A DNA stretch of 64,000 nt, taken from NCBI GenBank assembly GCA_025362585.1, contig JANYFR010000021.1:1-64000 (forward strand), written 5' to 3'. Both the position numbers and the translations under genes were made by a program. The notes beneath the pieces are model-generated. The model was not told the origin of the DNA. It made no database searches and worked only from the letters and a program-made list of their open reading frames with translations. Positions 27,194 to 35,770 of this stretch are shown here, piece by piece. This DNA is from Acidimicrobiales bacterium. Its GTDB lineage: Bacteria > Actinomycetota > Acidimicrobiia > Acidimicrobiales > RAAP-2. Within the stretch, counting starts at the first letter, position 1. Each line of letters begins with the position of its first letter.

Positions 27194-28066
27194 CTAGGAC
27201 CACCGCGTGTTGTCCGCGTGGAGGCGCGCGCCCAGCCACCACGCGGAGGCCTCCATCATTCGAGCGCCCTCCGGATGTACTGCGTCGAGCACGACGGCGC
27301 CGTCGTGCAGACCGAGCAGCACCGCGCCGTCGCGCACGCCAATCGATCCCGACGCCACGTGACTATCGCTCCGGTGCACACGGCTGACACCGAGGCGGCG
27401 ACCCGCGACAAAACAGAACGCCCGACCGAGGCGCACCGTGCGGGCCGCTACCGCCGTGGTCATTGACGGGATCACGTGGTAGGTCTCATTCGTCAGTTTG
27501 GCGGCGTAGGTCGCTTCACCCTCCTGGGGTTTCGGAGTCGCGAGCAGGGTGCGCGACGCGAGGACCTCGAGCAGGGCCTCGGCGCCGAGGGCCGCCAGTT
27601 CGACTCGTAGGTCGAGCGCCGTCTTCGCGTCGATGGCGGTGCGCCGCACGAGGTGGACGGGACCGGTGTCGAGCCCCTCGTCGAGGCTCATGATGCTGAC
27701 GCCGGTCACGTCGTCACCGGCGAGAATGGCGCGTTCGATGGGGGCCGCGCCGCGCCACCGGGGCAAGAGCGAAAAGTGCACGTTGAGCATGGCGGTGCGC
27801 TCGAGCAGCGTTGCGGGAATCATTGCTCCGAAGGCGACGACGACGCCGAGCTCGACGTTCGCCACCTCGACGTCGCCCAGCGAGTGTCCGACGGGGATCG
27901 TCAGGTCCACGGCGGCCGCCTTCACCGCGCTCGGTTGGAGCGCGCCTCCGCGGCCCCGACGCCGGTCGGGACGAGTGATAACCGTCGCCACGTCGTGGCC
28001 CGCCTCGACCAGGGCCCGCAAGACGACCACGGCCGGTTCGGGTGTTCCGAGGAACGCGAGGCGCAT
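27194..28066 (-). CDS. fmt: methionyl-tRNA formyltransferase
   Basis: Formylates initiator Met-tRNA. The 290-aa protein starts MRLAFLGTPEPAV and has the catalytic block NVHFSLLPRWRGAAPI and a C-terminal OB-like domain. It lies 7 bases after def, the enzyme that later removes the formyl group. In mycobacteria rsmB (fmu) follows fmt; here rpe follows directly. Confidence 0.95.
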   Translation of the reverse strand: MRLAFLGTPEPAVVVLRALVEAGHDVATVITRPDRRRGRGGALQPSAVKAAAVDLTIPVGHSLGDVEVANVELGVVVAFGAMIPATLLERTAMLNVHFSLLPRWRGAAPIERAILAGDDVTGVSIMSLDEGLDTGPVHLVRRTAIDAKTALDLRVELAALGAEALLEVLASRTLLATPKPQEGEATYAAKLTNETYHVIPSMTTAVAARTVRLGRAFCFVAGRRLGVSRVHRSDSHVASGSIGVRDGAVLLGLHDGAVVLDAVHPEGARMMEASAWWLGARLHADNTRWS

Positions 28067-28073
28067 CGCTCGC

Positions 28074-28598
28074 CTACAGCAGGTGCAGGCCGTCGGGATC
28101 GTGGCTGGCGATCGGGAATCGGCGCTGGCGAAGGAGTCTCTTAGCCTCCTTCTTCTGATCAGCGTCGAGTCGCTCGATCAACAGGACGCCGTTCAAGTGA
28201 TCCATCTCGTGTTGAAAGATTCGACCCTCGAACTCGTCGGCCTCGATGCTGAGTTCGTTGCCGTCCAGATCGAAGCCCACCAGGTGAACGACGTTGGCCC
28301 GAGTGATATCCCAACTGAGGCCCGGCACCGAGAGGCACCCCTCCTCGTAGGTCCACTCGCCGTCGGTCTCGACGATGACCGGATTGACCACCACGACCGG
28401 GCCGTCGCCCTTGTCGTAAACGAACAGACGCTTCTGCACGCCAACCTGATTCGCCGCGAGTCCGACGCCCGGCGCCTCGTACATCGTCTCAATCATCGTC
28501 TCGGCGAGCACGGCCACTTTGGCGTCGATGTTCTCGATCTCGGTGGTCACCAGGTTCAGCACTGGGTCGCCGTACGTTCGAATGGGCAACGTGTTCAC
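28074..28598 (-). CDS. def: peptide deformylase
   Basis: Metal hydrolase that removes the formyl group from new proteins. All three motifs are intact: GVGLAANQVG, EGCLSVPG (metal Cys) and QHEMDHLNG (metal His pair and Glu). 174 aa. GTG start at 28598 with TATCGT exactly 6 nt upstream and no Shine-Dalgarno. It forms a pair with fmt. Confidence 0.96.
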   Translation of the reverse strand: MNTLPIRTYGDPVLNLVTTEIENIDAKVAVLAETMIETMYEAPGVGLAANQVGVQKRLFVYDKGDGPVVVVNPVIVETDGEWTYEEGCLSVPGLSWDITRANVVHLVGFDLDGNELSIEADEFEGRIFQHEMDHLNGVLLIERLDADQKKEAKRLLRQRRFPIASHDPDGLHLL

Positions 28599-28610
28599 CC
28601 CACTACGATA
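28599..28610 (-). promoter_or_regulatory. -10 element and leaderless start of def
   Basis: The minus strand reads TATCGT-AGTGGG-GTG, hexamer at 28605-28610. It fits the leaderless pattern found at other genes in the window. Confidence 0.45.
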
Positions 28611-28639
28611 CCGCCCGCCACTTCACGCTTTGACGGGCG

Positions 28640-30346
28640 TTACTGCACCGCGACGCGAAGTTTGGCGAAGGGACGTTGCGCTCGACCCAGCGCGTCCACC
28701 AACGTCGCGACGTCCGGCGCACGCAGCTCGAAGCCCAGCGACGTCGGATGAACGCTCACGTCGCCGCCGAACTGTTCCACGAAGCTCGCCCCGCCCTCTC
28801 CCGTCACCTCGGCCCGCGCGCCAAAGGGTGACGCTCCGAGGTCGCGCGCCGTGGCGACGTCACCCTCGACGATCTCGTCGAAACGACCTCGCTCCAGTGC
28901 GCTGATCACCTCGTCGCCCCCCCGGCGCGTCTGGAGCACCACCAGGCCGCGACCCTCGCGCCGCGAGCCCACCAGCCGACCGGCCTTGCCCACGGCCACC
29001 ACGGCCTCGCGTCGAGCGGACTCGCGTGGCGCCAGCAGGTACTGGTCGAAGTCGACGAAGATCACGAGAGCGCTACGACGCACGCGCTGCCAGACCGCCT
29101 CGGTACCCACGACCACCCGTTCGAGGGGTCGCGCCGCCTCGCTCGACGCGGTCAGTTCGCTCACCGGACACGACAACTGGGCGGCGACGTCACGCGCCAG
29201 TGTCGTCACGCCTACGCGCACCCGCTTGAGATTCGTCGCACCACACGTCCGACAGAAGTTGGCCCGCGGCTCGTGGCGCGCCCCACAGGCGAGTTGGTCG
29301 CCGAACTCCTCCTCGGCCTGGGTGCAGTGCGCGCACCGCGCCAACTCTCCGCACGTGCGACAGGCGAAGAGACGTCCGGAGCCGAGGCGTTGCAACACGA
29401 CCGTCACGGCCAGCGCCTCGTTCCCGCCCAGGGCCCGATGGGCCGCGTCGAGCGACGGGCGCGACAGCACGCCGTCGTGGGGGTCACTCGTGCGGCGGTC
29501 CACGACCTCGAGCCGGGGCCACCCGCTGGCGACGTCAACCTCAATCTCGTAGGTCCCACGATCGAGCAGGCTCGGCGACGGGACCATCGAGGTACACCAC
29601 AGGGGGGCGCCGTCACGTCGGCAGCGCTCGCGGAGCATTGTGACGGCGTCCCAGGTCGGCGCGCCCGTGTTTCGATAGGACTCGTCGTCGGCGTCGACGA
29701 CCACGGCGCCGGCGACCCGGGGCACCGGGGCCAGAGCCGCCCCCCTCGATCCCACGACGACCGGCCAGCCCGCGCGCATACGATCCCACTGAGCCTCCCC
29801 CGCCGCCACGGCGAGTCCCCGCTGCTCGAGTCGTCCCCGCAGCCGTTGGGCCCAGGCCTCGGTGGGCACGAGCACGAGGAGAGATCCCTCGCTCGACGAC
29901 ACCCTCGCGTAGGCCCCGAGGATCAGCGCGAGGGGGTCGGTGTTCGGCGAGACCTGCAGGACCCCCGGGGCGAAGGCCGTGGCGACGTGGGCGACGGCCT
30001 CGGCGAGCGGCGCGGAGGGCGGTGGCGGCGTGATCGTCGTGACGAGTCGGCGCGGTGACGTCGCGATCAAGAGCCGCGAGAGCGGGCTGTACCAGCGCTC
30101 GCTGGCCCAGGCGAGCAGGTCCATGAGCGAGGGGGGCGGCCCGTACCCGAGCCACTTGACGAGCGGTTTCAGCCCCTCACTCCAGACGGCGTCGCCGGTG
30201 ACCCAGCCCCGCACCGAACGATGGTTGAAGTCGACGCGAACGCGGTCGCCGATGCCCACGAGGTCCGTAGCGTCGGTGACCGCGTAGTCGAAGGGTCGGT
30301 CGACCGGCGCCACCTCGGTGACCACCTGCACCGCGCGCGCGGTCAC
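28640..30346 (-). CDS. priA: PriA-like primosomal protein N', helicase motifs degenerate
   Basis: 568 aa, against about 730 in E. coli. The N-terminal DNA-binding domain (FDYAVTDATDLVGIGDRVRVDF), the zinc cysteines (CRTCGELARCAHC, FCRTCG) and C-terminal domain are recognisable. In place of Walker A (GVTGSGKT) the protein has SSSEGSLLVLVPT, and the DEEH box reads VVDADDESY, so ATP hydrolysis is doubtful. This is known for actinobacterial PriA and does not indicate a pseudogene. It lies three bases after metK, as in mycobacteria. Confidence 0.88.
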   Translation of the reverse strand: MTARAVQVVTEVAPVDRPFDYAVTDATDLVGIGDRVRVDFNHRSVRGWVTGDAVWSEGLKPLVKWLGYGPPPSLMDLLAWASERWYSPLSRLLIATSPRRLVTTITPPPPSAPLAEAVAHVATAFAPGVLQVSPNTDPLALILGAYARVSSSEGSLLVLVPTEAWAQRLRGRLEQRGLAVAAGEAQWDRMRAGWPVVVGSRGAALAPVPRVAGAVVVDADDESYRNTGAPTWDAVTMLRERCRRDGAPLWCTSMVPSPSLLDRGTYEIEVDVASGWPRLEVVDRRTSDPHDGVLSRPSLDAAHRALGGNEALAVTVVLQRLGSGRLFACRTCGELARCAHCTQAEEEFGDQLACGARHEPRANFCRTCGATNLKRVRVGVTTLARDVAAQLSCPVSELTASSEAARPLERVVVGTEAVWQRVRRSALVIFVDFDQYLLAPRESARREAVVAVGKAGRLVGSRREGRGLVVLQTRRGGDEVISALERGRFDEIVEGDVATARDLGASPFGARAEVTGEGGASFVEQFGGDVSVHPTSLGFELRAPDVATLVDALGRAQRPFAKLRVAVQ

Positions 30347-30348
30347 TG

Positions 30349-31545
30349 CTAGAGCGACAGTTCCCGGCGCAGTTCGTCGACGCGGGGCGTCTGCTCCCAG
30401 GTGAAGCCCTGGTCGCTGCGCCCGAAGTGGCCGTAGGCGGCGGTGCGTTGATAGACCGGCCGACGCAGGTCCAGGTCTCGAATAATGGCCGCCGGTCGCA
30501 GATCAAAGAGCGCGTCGACGGCCTTGGCAATCTGCGCGCGGTCGACCCGCTCGGTGCCGAAGGTCTCCACGATCACCGACACCGGACGGGCCACGCCAAT
30601 GGCGTAGGCCACCTGAACCTCGCACCGCTCGGCCGCCCCCGAGGCGACCACGTGCTTCGCGACCCAGCGCGCGGCGTAGGCCCCCGAACGGTCGACCTTC
30701 GAGGGGTCCTTGCCCGAGAAGGCGCCGCCGCCGTGACGGGCCATGCCGCCGTAGGTGTCGACGATGATCTTGCGCCCCGTGAGGCCGGTGTCGGCGTGGG
30801 GTCCACCGAGGACGAACTTGCCCGACGGGTTCACGAAGACTCGCATGGCGCTGGTGTCGAGATCCTGGGGCAGGACCGGCTTGATAACATGCTCGATCAG
30901 GTCATTCTTAATCGTCGTCTGCGAGTCGTAGCCGTCCTCGTGCTGGGTCGAAATGAGGACGGTATCGATCGCCACGGGGCGACCGTCTTCGTAGACCACC
31001 GTGACCTGGGTCTTGCCGTCGGGACGCAGGTAGGGCACCAGACCTGAGTGACGCACCTGGGCGAGGCGCATGGCGAGGCGGTGGGCCAACCATATTGGCA
31101 GCGGCATGTAGTCGTCGTTGTCCTGGCAGGCGTAGCCGAACATCATTCCCTGGTCGCCAGCGCCGAGCGCGTTGAGGCCGTCCTCGCCCCCCGCCCCGGA
31201 GCGGTGTTCGAAGGCCGTGTCGACGCCGTCGGCGATGTCGGGGCTCTGCTTGTCGAGGGCCACGAGGATCCCGCAGCTGCGACCGTCGAAGCCCATATCG
31301 CCATCGTTGTAACCAATGTCGATGATGGTCTGGCGCGCCAACTGGTTGATGTCGACGTAGGCAGTCGTGGTGATCTCGCCGGCGACCACGCACAGTCCGG
31401 TCGTGAGCAACGTCTCGCAAGCGACTCGGGCCGTGGGGTCTTGGCTGAGAATGGCGTCGAGCACCGCGTCCGAGACCTGATCGGCGATCTTGTCCGGGTG
31501 GCCTTCGGTCACCGACTCCGAGGTGAAGAGAGTGCGGTCGCTCAT
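30349..31545 (-). CDS. metK: S-adenosylmethionine synthetase
   Basis: Makes SAM from methionine and ATP. The 398-aa protein has [30 protein letters not shown] and [22 protein letters not shown] lies 5 nt before the ATG, which overlaps the coaBC stop (ATGA). No SAM riboswitch-like leader is present. Confidence 0.97.
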   Translation of the reverse strand: MSDRTLFTSESVTEGHPDKIADQVSDAVLDAILSQDPTARVACETLLTTGLCVVAGEITTTAYVDINQLARQTIIDIGYNDGDMGFDGRSCGILVALDKQSPDIADGVDTAFEHRSGAGGEDGLNALGAGDQGMMFGYACQDNDDYMPLPIWLAHRLAMRLAQVRHSGLVPYLRPDGKTQVTVVYEDGRPVAIDTVLISTQHEDGYDSQTTIKNDLIEHVIKPVLPQDLDTSAMRVFVNPSGKFVLGGPHADTGLTGRKIIVDTYGGMARHGGGAFSGKDPSKVDRSGAYAARWVAKHVVASGAAERCEVQVAYAIGVARPVSVIVETFGTERVDRAQIAKAVDALFDLRPAAIIRDLDLRRPVYQRTAAYGHFGRSDQGFTWEQTPRVDELRRELSL

Positions 31546-32795
31546 GTGGCTCCTTGCGATAGCAGTGAGGCCACCCTAGTCAAAATGGCAAGCGAAATCG
31601 CCGCTTTGGACCGTAGCGACACGGTCTCGGCGACCTCGTGACGATCGAGCAGCGTCACTTCATTGGTCGCGTGCTCGAAGCCCACGTGGGGCGCGGCGAC
31701 GTCGTTGACGACGAGCAGGTCAACGCCCTTGGCGCGCAGCTTGGCGAGCGCCTGCGCCACCACGTCACTGGTCTCGGCGGCGAAGCCCACGATGACCTGG
31801 CCGGGGTGACGCCTCGCGACGAGGTCGCCTAGAACGTCCTTGGTCGCGACGAAGTCGAGCTGGGGCACCCCGAGGTGCCTCTTCAGCTTCTCGTCCGATG
31901 CCTCGACGGTGAAATCCGCGACCGCGGCCGCCATGATCACGCAGTCGGCGTCGTCGGTGCGCTGGAGCATCGCGGCGTGCAACTCTGCCGCGGTCTGCAC
32001 CGCGACGACGTCAATCGAGCGCACCGTGTCGAGGGCGAGAGGCAGGTCGACGGTGGTCACGAGCGTCACCCGGGCCCCGAGTCGGTGCGCCACTTCAGCC
32101 AGGGCGTAGCCCTGACGACCCGACGAGCGGTTAGTGATGACCCGCACCGGGTCGATCGGTTCACGAGTGCCGCCAGCGCTGATGAGCACGTGACGACCCG
32201 AGAGCGGGCCACGATAGCCACGTACGATGCGCTCGATCAGCATGAAGATGTCGTCAGGTTCGGGCATCCGACCCGTACCGGCGTCGCCGCCGGCGAGTGG
32301 CCCCGTGGCCGGTTCCAAAACGAGCACGCCGCGTCGGCGCAACGTCGCCACGTTCTCCTGGACCGAGGGCTGTTCCCACATTTCAGTGTGCATCGCCGGA
32401 CAGAGCAGCACGGGCGCGCGCGTCGCGAGCAACGTCGCGCAAAGCAGGTCGTCGGCGAGACCCATCGCGTAGCGCGCGATGAGGTGCGCGGTCGCGGGCG
32501 CCACGACCACGAGGTCGGCGCTTTGGCCGAGGGAGGTGTGGGGAATGGGCGTCGTCGCGTCGCCAAAGAGATCGGTACGCGCGGGCTCACTGGCGAGCGC
32601 CGAGAAGGTGACGGCGCCGACGAAACGCGTGGCGTCGGGAGTGAGGATCGGGGCCACGTGGTAACCGGCGTCGCGCAGTCGGCGCAGCAACTCAACGGAC
32701 TTGTAGGCGGCGATGCCGCCGGCGACCCCTAGGACAATTCGTGGTGGCGACGAATTAGGCGTCGCGGAGGGCATCGGTGAAGGCGTCCAGGTCAC
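31542..32795 (-). CDS. coaBC: phosphopantothenoylcysteine synthetase/decarboxylase
   Basis: Two steps of coenzyme A synthesis. The CoaC flavodomain has [18 protein letters not shown] and [10 protein letters not shown] (usually PAMNxxMW, here His replaces Asn). The CoaB half has [30 protein letters not shown] and the KLKR active-site lysines. The start is unclear: GTG at 32795 has AGGA 8 nt upstream; ATG at 32774 is an alternative. Both overlap the rpoZ end. Confidence 0.93.
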   Translation of the reverse strand: MTWTPSPMPSATPNSSPPRIVLGVAGGIAAYKSVELLRRLRDAGYHVAPILTPDATRFVGAVTFSALASEPARTDLFGDATTPIPHTSLGQSADLVVVAPATAHLIARYAMGLADDLLCATLLATRAPVLLCPAMHTEMWEQPSVQENVATLRRRGVLVLEPATGPLAGGDAGTGRMPEPDDIFMLIERIVRGYRGPLSGRHVLISAGGTREPIDPVRVITNRSSGRQGYALAEVAHRLGARVTLVTTVDLPLALDTVRSIDVVAVQTAAELHAAMLQRTDDADCVIMAAAVADFTVEASDEKLKRHLGVPQLDFVATKDVLGDLVARRHPGQVIVGFAAETSDVVAQALAKLRAKGVDLLVVNDVAAPHVGFEHATNEVTLLDRHEVAETVSLRSKAAISLAILTRVASLLSQGAT

Positions 32796-33108
32796 TGTTG
32801 GCGTCCTGGCGAGCCTGCTCGAGGGCCTCCGCCTGGAGCCGCTCGTCTTCGAGCTCCGCCACGGTCGGACGGTGGAACTCCAGTTTGCCCTGGTAGAGCT
32901 CCTCCATCGCGAGTGACAGCGACTTGTTGGACATCGAGGCTACCTGGGGTGGAATGAGAGCGCCGTGGCCCGAACCGAGACCGTTGTAGTACTCATTGAT
33001 CTCGCGGGCGCGAATCGCCGACACGGCCACCAGCGTGAACTTGGAGTCGCCGACCTTGTGCAGGAGCGACTCGATGGGTGGGTCGACGAGTGTGGGACGT
33101 TCGGCCAT
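32755..33108 (-). CDS. rpoZ: RNA polymerase omega subunit
   Basis: A 117-aa actinobacterial-type omega that helps assemble RNA polymerase. The block FTLVAVSAIRAREINEYYNGLG is the conserved core that contacts beta prime. It lies between gmk and coaBC, the standard actinobacterial arrangement, with 5 bases to gmk. Confidence 0.94.
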   Translation of the reverse strand: MAERPTLVDPPIESLLHKVGDSKFTLVAVSAIRAREINEYYNGLGSGHGALIPPQVASMSNKSLSLAMEELYQGKLEFHRPTVAELEDERLQAEALEQARQDANSDLDAFTDALRDA

Positions 33109-33113
33109 GATAT

Positions 33114-33689
33114 TCAGTCCTTTTTCGAGGGGTCTCGCCGGCGCTGACGAAGTTCTTCCAGTATAGAGAGGATTTCGCCGGTCGCAGTGCCGAGGTCGTC
33201 GTTCACGACCTCGTAGGAGGCCAGTTCACGGCCCCGAGCCAGTTCGCGGGGCGTACTGGAGAGACGAAACTTCACGTGCTCCTCGTGATCGCCCCTCGCG
33301 CGCAGTCGCTCTTCGAGCTCTTCGAGCGAGGGCGGCATGATGAGAAACACCACGGTGTCCGAAACCTTTTGTCGCACCTGCTCGGCGCCCTGCACCTCGA
33401 TTTCCAACAGAACGTCACGGCCGACGGGCGCGTCGGGCACCGGCGTGCCGTACAGGTTCTCGTTGAACTCCGCCCACTCGAGAAACTTTTCGTCAGCGAC
33501 GGCACGCTCGAAAGTGGGGCGGTCGACGAAGTGATACTCGTTGCCGTCCTCGGTATCGCGCCGCGTTCTCGTCGTCCAACTCTGGGACAGCCACAGTTGT
33601 TCGTCGGCGTCGATCAGACGCTGCGCGAGGGTGCCCTTGCCTACCCCGCCGGGGCCGATGAGAACCACCAACAGTGGTTTAGCGGACAA
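33114..33689 (-). CDS. gmk: guanylate kinase
   Basis: Phosphorylates GMP to GDP. The 191-aa P-loop kinase has GPGGVGKGTLAQRL and the GMP-binding block SQSWTTRTRRDTEDGNEYHFVDRPTFE. The start overlaps the mihF end by 11 bases, so the two are probably coupled. Neighbours rpoZ and mihF match the conserved actinobacterial order. Confidence 0.96.
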   Translation of the reverse strand: MSAKPLLVVLIGPGGVGKGTLAQRLIDADEQLWLSQSWTTRTRRDTEDGNEYHFVDRPTFERAVADEKFLEWAEFNENLYGTPVPDAPVGRDVLLEIEVQGAEQVRQKVSDTVVFLIMPPSLEELEERLRARGDHEEHVKFRLSSTPRELARGRELASYEVVNDDLGTATGEILSILEELRQRRRDPSKKD

Positions 33690-34002
33690 GGGCTCGAAAG
33701 AGTTCGACGCGCTGCTTAGGACCGAGCCCTCGAATGCGTCGCGTCTGGGCGATCGAGGCGTTGCGCATAATCCGCTCGGCCTTCACCTCGCCAATCGCCG
33801 GGAGTGCGCTAATTAAGTCGTAGGCGCGCATCTGGGCCACGCACTCCTCGCGCGCCGCGAGTTCGAACAACTCCTCGAGGGAGAGTTCGCCCGACTTCAC
33901 CATTCGCTTCACTTCGGCGCGACGGCGTCGGTTCGCCACCGCGAGACGCGACGCCTCAACACGCTGCTCTTGCGACAGGGTTGGCGGGGTCGGGCTCACC
34001 AT
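33679..34002 (-). CDS. mihF: actinobacterial integration host factor
   Basis: A 107-aa basic DNA-binding protein of the mIHF/sIHF type, a nucleoid protein unrelated to E. coli IHF. ANRRRRAEVKRMVKSGELSLEELF, the helix-two-turn-helix LPAIGEVKAERIM and RRIRGLGPKQR are the family hallmarks. AAGGGGG lies 9 nt before the ATG. It sits between pyrF and gmk, as in mycobacteria and Streptomyces. Confidence 0.95.
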   Translation of the reverse strand: MVSPTPPTLSQEQRVEASRLAVANRRRRAEVKRMVKSGELSLEELFELAAREECVAQMRAYDLISALPAIGEVKAERIMRNASIAQTRRIRGLGPKQRVELFRALVR

Positions 34003-34032
34003 TTCAGATTACCCCCTTAGTGCAACTTCTGT

Positions 34033-34869
34033 TCAGGGCAGCGCTTGACTGAGATCATCGCGCCAACGGCGCGCCGCGTCGCGCAGACCGGCGCGGTCGG
34101 GGCCGGCCTGGAGTATCGCTCGGCTGACGCTCGGCAACACGGTACCGGGCGGACAGCGTTCGAAGAGCCTCGCCACGTGGTCGGCGGTCGCCCCCTGGGC
34201 TCCAACACCGGGCACGAGAAATGGGCCCCCGACCGTCGCCAAATCGAAGAGCGGGCGGTCTCGCGTCGCACCGAGCACCACGCCAATCACGCCTCGACCA
34301 TCGGCGCGTTGATTCAGTTCGGCGATGGAACGTAGTACCAACTCCTGGACCCGCTCGTTACTGGCGGTGCGCGCGCTCTGGAGCGCCCGTCCCTCGTCGT
34401 TGCTGGTGGCGGCGAGCACGAAGACCCCTCGACCGGACTCGGCGGCGAGATCGAAGAGCGGGCTCAACGCGCCGACCCCCAGATACGGGCTCGTGGTCAC
34501 CGCGTCGGCGCGCAGCGGCGAGCGATCGCTCAACCACGCGTCGGCGTAGCCGACGTTCGACCCCGCCACGTCGCCGCGCTTGGCGTCGGCAACGACCAAG
34601 ACGCCGGCGTCGCGGGCGTCGTCGAGGAGCCGTTCGAGCACGCGGTAGCCGGCGGCGCCAAAGCGCTCGAAGAAGGCGACCTGCGGCTTGATGGCGGCCG
34701 CCGTGTCGATCACCGCGTCGAGCACGGCGAGAGCGCAGAACTCGAGGCCCTCGACCGAGTCGGGCCGGTCCCACGATTCGAGCAGCTGTCGACTCGGGTC
34801 GATACCGACGCAGAGCGGTCCGAGGCTTCGTACCCGATCGAAGAGACGAACGGCGAACGGCTCACCCAT
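34033..34869 (-). CDS. pyrF: orotidine 5'-phosphate decarboxylase (type 2)
   Basis: Last step of UMP synthesis. The 278-aa protein has LCVGIDPS, KPQVAFFERFG and the catalytic VVADAKRGDVAGSN, the longer type 2 form usual in actinobacteria. It overlaps the pyrD end by 8 bases and is the last pyrimidine gene of the operon. Confidence 0.95.
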   Translation of the reverse strand: MGEPFAVRLFDRVRSLGPLCVGIDPSRQLLESWDRPDSVEGLEFCALAVLDAVIDTAAAIKPQVAFFERFGAAGYRVLERLLDDARDAGVLVVADAKRGDVAGSNVGYADAWLSDRSPLRADAVTTSPYLGVGALSPLFDLAAESGRGVFVLAATSNDEGRALQSARTASNERVQELVLRSIAELNQRADGRGVIGVVLGATRDRPLFDLATVGGPFLVPGVGAQGATADHVARLFERCPPGTVLPSVSRAILQAGPDRAGLRDAARRWRDDLSQALP

Positions 34870-35770
34870 GGGCCGCTCCGACGAGTTCGCCGACCCGGTC
34901 GACGCCGTGGCGCTTCATCCAGTGCACGAGGCCCCGCAGCACGACCCACGGCGCCCGAGGGTCGGCGAAGGTCGCCGTACCGACTTGCACGGCGTTGGCC
35001 CCGGCCATGAGCATCGCGACCGCGTCCTCGCCACTGGCGACGCCACCCACCCCGACGATCGAGCAGTTCGGGTAGGCCACGCGACAGTCGTACACGGCGC
35101 GCAGCGCCACGGGCAATATGCCCGGTCCACTGACTCCGCCGCCACCGTTGCCCAGCGTCGGGCGGCGCCGTTCGACGTCAATGCCGAGACCGAGCACCGT
35201 GTTCACGAGTACCAGGGCCTCGGCGCCGGCGTCGAGGGCGGCGCCGGCGATCTCGACGAGGTCGGGTGTGTTAGGGCTGAGTTTCACCCAGAGTGGGACC
35301 CCCGCGACGGCCGCGGCGCGCACGATCTCGGCGGTGGCGCTCGCCGAGTGTGCGAACATCGACGAACGGCTTTCCAGGTTCGGACAGCTGGCGTTGACCT
35401 CGAGCGCCACGACCGCTGCGCCCCGGAGACTCTCGGCGGCCTCAGCGAACTCGGCCACGCTGCGCCCCCATATCGAGCCAACGACGACGGCGCCGTGCGC
35501 CGCGAGTCCCGGGAGGTACGTCGCGCGCCACGCGGCGACCCCCGGTCCCGCGAGGCCCACCGAGTTGAGCAGGTGCGCACCCGACGACGCCACGCGCGGC
35601 GGGGGGTTCCCCTCCCAGGCAAAGGCCGCGAGCGATTTGGTGACAACCGCACCGAGCTCGGCGAGATCGCCGTAGCCGGCCAGCTCGTCGCCGTAGCCCG
35701 AGGTACCTGCCGCGGTCAGCACTGGCGCCCGCAGGGTGATGGAACCAACGTCGCACGTCACGTCACTCAT
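34862..35770 (-). CDS. pyrD: dihydroorotate dehydrogenase, class 1B-like
   Basis: Oxidises dihydroorotate to orotate. The 302-aa FMN barrel has [11 protein letters not shown] with Cys as the active-site base, and [29 protein letters not shown], both typical of the soluble class 1B enzyme. Class 2 membrane enzymes use Ser. The 1B type normally needs a PyrK electron-transfer partner, and no pyrK is in the operon. ATG at 35770 overlaps the carB stop. Confidence 0.9.
   Translation of the reverse strand: MSDVTCDVGSITLRAPVLTAAGTSGYGDELAGYGDLAELGAVVTKSLAAFAWEGNPPPRVASSGAHLLNSVGLAGPGVAAWRATYLPGLAAHGAVVVGSIWGRSVAEFAEAAESLRGAAVVALEVNASCPNLESRSSMFAHSASATAEIVRAAAVAGVPLWVKLSPNTPDLVEIAGAALDAGAEALVLVNTVLGLGIDVERRRPTLGNGGGGVSGPGILPVALRAVYDCRVAYPNCSIVGVGGVASGEDAVAMLMAGANAVQVGTATFADPRAPWVVLRGLVHWMKRHGVDRVGELVGAAHG

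Noticed and set aside
28640-30346. priA as a pseudogene
   Set aside because: The frame is intact at 568 aa with conserved zinc and DNA-binding parts; loss of helicase motifs is known in actinobacterial PriA.
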